From: Rhodospirillaceae bacterium | Lineage (GTDB): Bacteria; Pseudomonadota; Alphaproteobacteria; MPNO01; UBA2964 | Length of the DNA: 5,486 bases | Direction of reading: 5' to 3' | Assembly: GCA_018660305.1 (NCBI GenBank) | Contig: JABJKO010000218.1 | Location: 1-5,486, forward strand | Part shown: piece by piece, positions 1-4,246 of the stretch | Layout of the letters: the number at the start of each line of letters is the position of its first letter | How positions within the stretch are numbered: position 1 is the first letter of the stretch | Notes under the pieces: generated by a model | Database searches by the model: none | Told to the model about the DNA's origin: nothing | What the model saw: only the letters and a program-made list of their open reading frames with translations | Program-made: the position numbers and the translations under genes

Positions 1-195
1 CTCCTTGAGCCCGTGATCGCGCTGAAAGGCCCGTACCGTCTCGTCCAACGGCCGGTCGAACATTGGACTGAAGCCGCCGGGCGGTTTCGTAAGCCGGCCG
101 AGTCCGTTGAACAGCCTTTTGGCATTTAGGATATCATCGTCGTTACTGGGAAGACCGAGAGCGAGAGCGGCGTTGAAGGCGCTTTTCTGGATCAT
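1..195 (-). CDS. Partial peptidoglycan-binding-like protein, second tandem copy (N-terminal 65 codons only)
   Basis: Reading leftward from an ATG at 195, the frame is open to the window edge (65 codons), so only the N-terminus is visible. The visible residues match the first 65 of the 886-2088 protein at 58 of 65 positions. The differences I read are Q4K, G5S, P10A, A36T, E37K, S40G and R61H. This segment covers most of a first peptidoglycan-binding-like repeat, with LDETVRAFQRD preserved. An AGGA ribosome binding site sits 7 nt before the ATG. There is no signal peptide or membrane segment. The frame is intact with conservative changes, so it looks like a functional paralog rather than debris. 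Whether its C-terminus matches or differs from the other copy cannot be seen here and is the key unknown. No start-proximal promoter is evident; a terminator hairpin lies about 20 nt upstream of the ATG. Confidence 0.85.
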   Translation of the reverse strand, partial: MIQKSAFNAALALGLPSNDDDILNAKRLFNGLGRLTKPPGGFSPMFDRPLDETVRAFQRDHGLKE

Positions 196-214
196 GGGGG
201 ATTCCTTTCGGCAT

Positions 215-248
215 AAAAAATCCCGCGCGGCGCGAACCGGGCGGGATT
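215..248 (-). terminator. Intrinsic terminator / possible attenuator in the leader of copy A
   Basis: Read on the minus strand, 8-bp arms AATCCCGC (248-241) and GCGGGATT (226-219) pair perfectly. They continue past one C-C mismatch into CGG(T)/(G)CCG around a TCGC loop and are followed by a run of six T (220-215). The T run ends about 20 nt before the ATG at 195, with the ribosome binding site in between. That leaves no room for a promoter downstream of the hairpin, so transcripts for the 1-195 gene must pass through it. It could end read-through from the 341-847 gene, act as a regulated attenuator, or both. Confidence 0.7.
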
Positions 249-308
249 GGATGAGGTTACGTTGTTCAGACTACAAAACCCGAACCGTTCAGAGGTGGTT
301 CAGGTGAC

Positions 309-329
309 TTTGTTTCCGAAGGAAACAAA
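309..329. other. Perfect 9-bp inverted repeat with 3-nt loop
   Basis: The arms TTTGTTTCC and GGAAACAAA flank GAA on the plus strand. The hairpin lies 12 nt downstream of the stop codon of the 341-847 gene, within its 3' untranslated region. No T run follows on either strand, so it is not a classical intrinsic terminator. It may stabilise the 3' end of the mRNA or be a protein-binding dyad. It lies just outside the duplicated segment and has no equivalent next to the other copy. Confidence 0.6.
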
Positions 330-340
330 TAGCAATGCGT

Positions 341-847
341 TCACCCCGCCCACCAATTAGCAAGGTCTTCGTCCACGCAACGGGCTTGGTAATAAATGTG
401 CTGCAGTGCCAGTCTCAGGATGTTCACATACACTGATCTTCCCTCTTTGGGAGAGGGATTGTATGCGGTTATGGTTCGAACGCCGTTGGGCCCGATCACG
501 AACAGATAGGTGCCATAAGGTGCCACGCTCGTGATGTAGCCGGAACTCTCCAAGAATTTTTCGCCCGTTGCCGCGTTGGTTCCTTCCAACTGAAGGTAGT
601 CTCCGTACCGAGCCTGCAGAAAAATTTCCTTCACGCCACCCCGCTCTAGCGGGCCGGACCAAAGAGTTGCTTCCTGGTAGTATTTCCCAAACAATCGCAA
701 AGCAGGTTGGTCGACGTCCAGAGCGTTTACCAGCATGACCCGGCCGCGGCCGCACTCCGCCGCAGCGATGCACATTAGGATGCCGGACAGGAAAACCATC
801 GTCGCCAGGAAGCCTATGCCTAGATATTTAAACAGTTTTCGAACCAT
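341..847 (-). CDS. Small membrane-anchored or exported protein of unknown family; candidate immunity protein
   Basis: A 168-residue protein I do not recognise. I chose ATG at 847 because GGGGAGG lies 5 nt upstream; the in-frame GTG at 853 overlaps that ribosome binding site. Residues about 5-28 form one hydrophobic segment after a basic VRKLFKY start, followed by IAAAEC, so it is either a cleavable signal peptide (a site near AAA is plausible) or a membrane anchor. There is a Cys at the end of this stretch, but no proper lipobox. The remaining roughly 135 residues are polar with several aromatic and beta-prone segments (YGDYLQLEG, YGTYLFVIGPNG) and no further membrane span, which suggests a periplasmic domain. 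The gene starts 38 nt after the stop of the 886-2088 gene on the same strand and is probably co-transcribed. Position and topology fit an immunity or partner protein for the upstream toxin-like gene; this is inference from context only. Confidence 0.75.
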   Translation of the reverse strand: MVRKLFKYLGIGFLATMVFLSGILMCIAAAECGRGRVMLVNALDVDQPALRLFGKYYQEATLWSGPLERGGVKEIFLQARYGDYLQLEGTNAATGEKFLESSGYITSVAPYGTYLFVIGPNGVRTITAYNPSPKEGRSVYVNILRLALQHIYYQARCVDEDLANWWAG

Positions 848-885
848 CGCCACCTCCCCATCGTCATCATGGGCAATACCTTACA

Positions 886-2088
886 TTACATCGGGCTACC
901 CTGGCCCGAGCGCCGTCTAAGAACGCCCGCGGGCGAGGCCGGAACGGGAACGGGCTCGACTTGCATCTCGCCAGTACGGAGCGCCTCCAGCACGATTTTT
1001 TCCGCGGACCGGTGTCGATTTTTCGGATCCAACGCCAATCGCCTTCCTGCATTGTTGTTGAACAAATCCTTCAGACGTTCATCATCGGGATTCACCTCGG
1101 AGATTTCATGGGCATCGCCAAACCTTTTGGCTATCTCGACACCATGTTTTCGGGTCATTTCAAGAGACCATAAAGCGTGCAAATATGCATTTATCTCAAT
1201 GTCGGTAAACCTCTTGGTGGCCCGTAATTTCGTCGCCCGCGAAATTGCTTCTTGACCCAAACTTCTCACGGAAATTCCCGTGAATGGTGATTTGACTGCT
1301 TCTTCACGTTCTCCTGGCCTATTGGGATCAAATTGAAATTTTTTGTACATGTCTTCGGGCTGAACCGTCTTCTTGATTGGTCTCATGCCCCGGATAACAC
1401 CCGGCGCATCGCCGTCTGCTGCCTTATCGGCACCCACTGTCCCGGAAGACGGCGCCGTTGTTTGTGCCAGTCTCATCGGGTTACGAGCAACCAGACCAGA
1501 TTCTTTCGTAGATAGTGGCTTTTGTTGGGCGGCTGAACTCCTCCCTTCTTTCTGCGTTGCCATCGACGTTAAGAGCGCTTGATGCGCCTTGTCGCCTTGC
1601 TTCAGTTCTCCGGTTACCGGCAGGCCGTTGTCCTGCTGGAATTTTTCGATGCCCGCCACCAGCCGGCGGGTGATGATTGGCAACGGGTCCCTGGTCTTGT
1701 CGAAATTGAACAGGCCAAGCCGGCCCAGCGCTTTTGAGATCCCGATAACATCTTGCGGTTGGTTGGTGAGCCCGTTGCCGATGGGGGCAGTGATGTCGAG
1801 TTCGGCCATATCGAAGGACGGTTCGGCGGGAAAAGCACCCCGCTCACGTTGGATATTGCGCTCGGTGGGGCCGGCCGGCGTGATCAGACCATCCTCCTTG
1901 AGCCCGCGATCGCGCTGAAAGGCGCGTACCGTCTCGTCCAACGGCCGATCGAACATCGGACTGAAGCCGCTGGGCGGTTCCGCAAGCCGGCCGAGTCCGT
2001 TGAACAGCCTTTTGGCGTTTAGGATATCATCGTCGTTGCTCGGAAGACCGAGGGCGAGAGGGGCGTTGAAGGCGCCTTGCTGGATCAT
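886..2088 (-). CDS. Protein with two peptidoglycan-binding-like repeats and a C-terminal DUF6973-like domain; candidate polymorphic toxin
   Basis: A 400-residue protein whose ATG has AGGA 8 nt upstream. Residues about 20-80 form a first peptidoglycan-binding-like repeat (FDRPLDETVRAFQRDRGL, then DGLITPAGPT), and about 112-175 a second (IEKFQQDNGLPVTGELKQG). Residues about 176-245 are a polar linker rich in A, S, T, G and K. The C-terminal domain (about 270-375) is mainly helical with NAYLHALWSLEMT (H304, W307), a DAHE motif (325-328) and LFNNNAGRR (N344, N345, G348, R349). This pattern resembles my recollection of DUF6973, a domain found at the C-termini of secreted or toxin-like proteins. 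A short proline-rich tail ends the chain. No signal peptide is visible, so any export would need a dedicated route. The DNA for the C-terminal domain is AT-richer than that for the N-terminus. The gene is followed by a small membrane or exported protein and by a tandem copy of its own 5' end. It could instead be a cell-wall hydrolase or structural wall-binding protein. The peptidoglycan-binding call is firm; the toxin role is inference. Confidence 0.85.
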   Translation of the reverse strand: MIQQGAFNAPLALGLPSNDDDILNAKRLFNGLGRLAEPPSGFSPMFDRPLDETVRAFQRDRGLKEDGLITPAGPTERNIQRERGAFPAEPSFDMAELDITAPIGNGLTNQPQDVIGISKALGRLGLFNFDKTRDPLPIITRRLVAGIEKFQQDNGLPVTGELKQGDKAHQALLTSMATQKEGRSSAAQQKPLSTKESGLVARNPMRLAQTTAPSSGTVGADKAADGDAPGVIRGMRPIKKTVQPEDMYKKFQFDPNRPGEREEAVKSPFTGISVRSLGQEAISRATKLRATKRFTDIEINAYLHALWSLEMTRKHGVEIAKRFGDAHEISEVNPDDERLKDLFNNNAGRRLALDPKNRHRSAEKIVLEALRTGEMQVEPVPVPASPAGVLRRRSGQGSPM

Positions 2089-2194
2089 GGGCGGATTCCT
2101 TTCCGCACAAAAAAACCCGCGCGGCGCGAGCCGGACGGGATCGGGTGGGGATCAAGTTTCAGATAACAAAAACCCGAACCATTCTGAGGCGGCT
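1894..2194 (-). repeat. Direct duplication, copy B (5' gene end plus leader)
   Basis: This copy is the partner of 1-300, about 1.89 kb apart. It holds the first 65 codons of the 886-2088 gene, its ribosome binding site, the terminator hairpin and a conserved leader block (AACCCGAACC on the plus strand, 2171-2180). Similarity fades just before the promoter region at 2212-2240, so that promoter is not part of the duplicated unit. Confidence 0.92.
2109..2139 (-). terminator. Intrinsic terminator / possible attenuator in the leader of copy B
   Basis: On the minus strand CCCG (2139-2136) pairs with CGGG (2119-2116). A T-G wobble and a C-C mismatch follow, then CGGC/GCCG closes a TCGC loop, and seven T follow (2115-2109). 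Compared with the copy at 215-248, two pairs change between Watson-Crick and wobble, so the core stem is kept despite substitutions. The T run ends 20 nt before the ATG at 2088. The promoter candidate at 2212-2240 lies upstream, so its transcript would run about 117 nt and meet this hairpin. It may also block read-through from the catabolic operon. Confidence 0.7.
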
Positions 2195-2211
2195 CGAGCG
2201 GATTAGGAATT

Positions 2212-2240
2212 TATGTACATTACCTGTCCCGACAGGTCAA
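2212..2240 (-). promoter_or_regulatory. Sigma70-like promoter candidate for the 886-2088 gene
   Basis: On the minus strand TTGACC (2240-2235; five of six match the -35 consensus) is separated by exactly 17 bp from TACATA (2217-2212; a weak -10, three of six). Transcription would start near 2205, giving a leader of about 117 nt that contains the terminator hairpin. This is the only well-spaced promoter I found between the catabolic operon and the gene. It is a prediction from the consensus alone. Confidence 0.5.
2222..2237. promoter_or_regulatory. Perfect 7-2-7 inverted repeat in the promoter spacer; operator candidate (lux-box-like arms)
   Basis: ACCTGTC-CC-GACAGGT is a perfect dyad that overlaps the last bases of the -35 element and fills most of the spacer of the promoter at 2212-2240. 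The arms ACCTGTC/GACAGGT resemble those of LuxR-type binding sites, but those sites are usually 18-20 bp long and this one is 16 bp. Its position suggests a repressor site or a spacer-binding regulator. An RNA hairpin role is unlikely, as the dyad lies upstream of the predicted start. Confidence 0.5.
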
Positions 2241-2286
2241 GCTTTATGGCCGGCGGGAATGTCCTTCATTCTCAATCCAAACGCTG

Positions 2287-2360
2287 TTGTCATCCCGGAC
2301 TAGATCCGGGATCCAGTTTTTGCTGTTTTTCTGGGCCCCGCCTCAAGGCCGGGGTGACAA
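2287..2360. repeat. Bipartite palindromic dispersed repeat (alphaproteobacterial type)
   Basis: The left arm begins TTGTCATCCCGGACTAGATC and the right arm ends AAGGCCGGGGTGACAA. The arms are inverted copies that match at about 22 of 30 positions around a T-rich centre. Each arm is also a small palindrome (TCCCGGA/TCCGGGA in the left one). This layout is familiar as an intergenic repeat scattered through many alphaproteobacterial genomes. It lies 27 nt beyond the amidohydrolase stop codon. T runs follow each half only on the plus strand, so it is not an obvious terminator for the minus-strand operon, though the structure may protect the mRNA 3' end. Confidence 0.75.
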
Positions 2361-2387
2361 TTTTTCTTGTAGCAACCGCTACGCCAG

Positions 2388-3722
2388 TCAGTTCGCCAGT
2401 TCAGCGACCCGGTCTCTTGTGTAGATGTCGTTCCACTGACGGTAGGATTGTTCCCAATTATAGGGTTTGAAATCCTCGGTGGGCGTCAGGTCCACCCGTT
2501 CGCCGCCGAGCCAGACTTCCTTGATATTCTCGCGTTTCTGCAGGCAGGTAATGTCCTCCAGGGGATTGGCCGACACCACGGTGATATCGGCCAGCACGCC
2601 ATCGGCCAGACGGCCCACATTGTTACCTTCGCGCAATAACTTGGAGTTTTCGCTGGTGGTGCATTTGAGGGCTTCGCCCGGTGTGAAGCCGAGATATTTG
2701 ACCATGAGCTCAAGCTCTTTGGCGTGCCATTCGCCATAGGGGGTGACGGCAAAACCACTGTCCGTGCCGACCATGAAGGGCACACCGGCCTTGCGTGCCT
2801 GAACCAGCATTTCTGACGCAATTTCAACGTCGTTGCGATTCATGTTAGGACGCCACTTGAAGCACGGATCGCCCGGGCGGGTGAATTCCACCGTGTTGAC
2901 CAGGAATGTCAGGGCCGGCGACAGGGTGGCGCCACTTTCGACCACGGCGTCGAGCCCTTCCTGATCCATCTCGAAGCCATGAAAGATAATATCGACGCCG
3001 GCACGGGCGGATTGCAGTACCGCTTCGCGGCCTCTCGCATGGCTGATGCATTTGACGCCGAGGCGGTGGCATTCCTCCACCATGGCGGACAGTTCCTGCT
3101 GGTTGAAGCAGGCCATCAGTTCGCCCTTGGCGTTGCGGTTCAGCCCGTCGGCGGTGAACTTTATGAAATCCACCCGGTCTTTGACCTGCAGGCGGATTTC
3201 CTCAAGACCTTCTTCGACGCTTTTGACCAGCACACCCACTGAACTTTCCGGCACACCGATCCAGCTTGGATACCAGTCGCCCAGACCCTGGCGCGCGGTG
3301 ATCTGGCGGCCGGAACTGGTGATGCGCGGCCCCTGGAACATGCCGGCATTGATGGCGTCACGCACCGCCGGCGACACCCGGTTGGTGGATGCCGGATCGG
3401 CCATGGACGTATAGCCGGCCTTGAGAACCTTCTGCGATGCCGCCATGGCGCGCAGCGCGCGGAATTCCGGCGGCGAATACATGTCCACGTCTTCGTTGGC
3501 CTGGGCATTGCCATAGCTCAGATGAACATGGATATCGATCAGGCCCGGCAGCACGAAATCGTCGCTGTAATCGACATTTGTGTCACCCTTGCCCGCCTTC
3601 GGCGCCTGGGCGGTCGGTCCCACATAGCTGATCCGGTCACCATCGATGACGATGGTCTGATCGGCGACGGCTTTATCGCTCAGCCCGTCGAATATATGCC
3701 CGCATGTCAGAAAAATACTCAT
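2388..3722 (-). CDS. Metal-dependent amidohydrolase (imidazolonepropionase-like / ochratoxinase-like family)
   Basis: A 444-residue protein of the amidohydrolase superfamily, full length for the family; residue numbers here count from the alternative GTG at 3725, one codon upstream. It has the N-terminal beta-sandwich segment (about 1-58), then GLIDIHVHL with the metal ligands H66 and H68. The DFIKF segment gives the likely carboxylated bridging lysine K189, and H229 (ISHA), H249 (IIFHG) and D322 (VGTDSG) complete a binuclear metal site. The 20-residue spacing of H229 and H249 is what I recall for ochratoxinase and the related prolidase-like group. Late GRLADGVLADITVV is the usual return to the beta-sandwich. 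No signal peptide is present, so it is cytoplasmic. The gene follows the oxygenase beta subunit by 27 nt and is likely in the same operon, which suggests hydrolysis of an amide-type aromatic conjugate or a pathway intermediate. The fold and metal site are firm; the substrate is unknown. Confidence 0.93.
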   Translation of the reverse strand: MSIFLTCGHIFDGLSDKAVADQTIVIDGDRISYVGPTAQAPKAGKGDTNVDYSDDFVLPGLIDIHVHLSYGNAQANEDVDMYSPPEFRALRAMAASQKVLKAGYTSMADPASTNRVSPAVRDAINAGMFQGPRITSSGRQITARQGLGDWYPSWIGVPESSVGVLVKSVEEGLEEIRLQVKDRVDFIKFTADGLNRNAKGELMACFNQQELSAMVEECHRLGVKCISHARGREAVLQSARAGVDIIFHGFEMDQEGLDAVVESGATLSPALTFLVNTVEFTRPGDPCFKWRPNMNRNDVEIASEMLVQARKAGVPFMVGTDSGFAVTPYGEWHAKELELMVKYLGFTPGEALKCTTSENSKLLREGNNVGRLADGVLADITVVSANPLEDITCLQKRENIKEVWLGGERVDLTPTEDFKPYNWEQSYRQWNDIYTRDRVAELAN

Positions 3723-3728
3723 CACTTG

Positions 3729-3732
3729 CCTC
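3729..3732 (-). promoter_or_regulatory. Ribosome binding site deciding the amidohydrolase start
   Basis: GAGG on the minus strand lies 6 nt before ATG at 3722 but only 3 nt before the in-frame GTG at 3725. The ATG is therefore preferred, and the protein begins MSIFLTCGH. Confidence 0.6.
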
Positions 3733-3749
3733 GTGTTGGTCCCTGCCCG

Positions 3750-4244
3750 TCAGAGTGGCAGGGCTATCAGATTGTTGATCATACTGTGGTCGCAGATGAC
3801 CACTCTCTCCTTGAATTTGGCCGTACCCTCGATCATCACGATGTGGTCGCGATATTCGCCTGTGCTGAACACGCACATGGTGCCGTCCGGCATGGTCCGT
3901 GTAACCAGATAGTTGGACCGCACCCGCCATTCATTCTTGCCGGATTCCAGTAGCTGAATGCAGCTCACCATATGACGGTAACTATGGGGCACGAACACGT
4001 TGGCGGTGCGCACCGACACCACCCGGTCCTTCAGCATGCCCTGGCTGTCGCACAGGATGATGCTGAGCGGCAGGCCGCGGTCTTCGTTCTCGCGCGTGGT
4101 GATACGGTAAAGACACGGGTCGGTAAAAAGCGCCGGCCATTCCTCGAACCGGCCGCCATCGATTACATGGGCGTATTCGGCGATCAGGGCGGTTACCTCG
4201 GCCGGCACATGAAGATTGTCTCGGGTTAGATCAACCGTAGCCAC
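3750..4244 (-). CDS. Aromatic-ring-hydroxylating dioxygenase, small (beta) subunit
   Basis: A 164-residue protein, the usual length of the NTF2-like beta subunits of Rieske ring-hydroxylating oxygenases. Family-typical stretches are IAEYAHVIDGGRFEEWPALF near the N-terminus, YRITTRENEDRGLPL, the CDS-x2-MLKDRV segment (65-75), RTANVFVPHSYRH (79-91) and SNYLVTRTMPDG (110-121). The beta subunit has no cofactor and holds the alpha3-beta3 hexamer together. Overall it looks most like the anthranilate dioxygenase / salicylate 5-hydroxylase small subunits (AntB, NagH type), by recollection. The start is GTG, only 2 nt after the TAA of the alpha gene; a GGGGG run 7 nt upstream inside the alpha stop region serves as ribosome binding site, so the two subunits are probably translationally coupled. 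Confidence 0.92.
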   Translation of the reverse strand: MATVDLTRDNLHVPAEVTALIAEYAHVIDGGRFEEWPALFTDPCLYRITTRENEDRGLPLSIILCDSQGMLKDRVVSVRTANVFVPHSYRHMVSCIQLLESGKNEWRVRSNYLVTRTMPDGTMCVFSTGEYRDHIVMIEGTAKFKERVVICDHSMINNLIALPL

Positions 4245-4246
4245 AA

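Larger units (their letters stand above)
1..300 (-). repeat. Direct duplication, copy A (5' gene end plus leader)
   Basis: This segment aligns with 1894-2194. Over the coding part (1-195 against 1894-2088) I count 14 mismatches and no gaps, about 93% identity. One 1-nt indel at about 200 separates the ATG from the ribosome binding site, and similarity continues through the terminator hairpin to about 300, weakening in the last 15-20 bases. The left limit is unknown because the window ends inside the repeat. Confidence 0.92.
2089..2387. other. 299-bp non-coding region between the catabolic operon and the toxin-like locus
   Basis: No convincing gene lies here. From right to left it holds a small hairpin (2369-2382, GTAGC-AACC-GCTAC), the dispersed palindrome, about 45 bp with no visible structure, the promoter and operator candidates, the conserved leader block shared with the other copy, the terminator hairpin and the ribosome binding site. 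I found no T-run terminator on the minus strand directly after the amidohydrolase gene. Confidence 0.7.

Noticed and set aside
107..307. 66-codon plus-strand open frame, with a similar one at 2000-2206
   Set aside because: The two look like a conserved gene pair, but both are antisense to the duplicated 5' end and leader and are similar only because the DNA is duplicated. They diverge after the hairpin.
735..920. 61-codon plus-strand open frame across the gap between the 886-2088 and 341-847 genes
   Set aside because: Antisense to both gene ends, and its composition is that of a shadow frame.
2369..2382. GTAGC-AACC-GCTAC hairpin just after the amidohydrolase stop, considered as its terminator
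   Set aside because: The stem is only 5 bp, and on the minus strand it is followed by A-rich rather than T-rich sequence, so it does not fit an intrinsic terminator.
2213..2470. 85-codon plus-strand open frame through the dispersed palindrome
   Set aside because: It translates the palindromic repeat (HPGLDPGSS-type peptide, a well-known artefact of this repeat class) and runs antisense into the amidohydrolase.
3522..3953. 143-codon open frame on the plus strand
   Set aside because: It is antisense to the amidohydrolase start, the intergenic gap and the beta subunit, all with clear family motifs. Its translation has no recognisable domain, so it is a by-product of GC-rich codon use.
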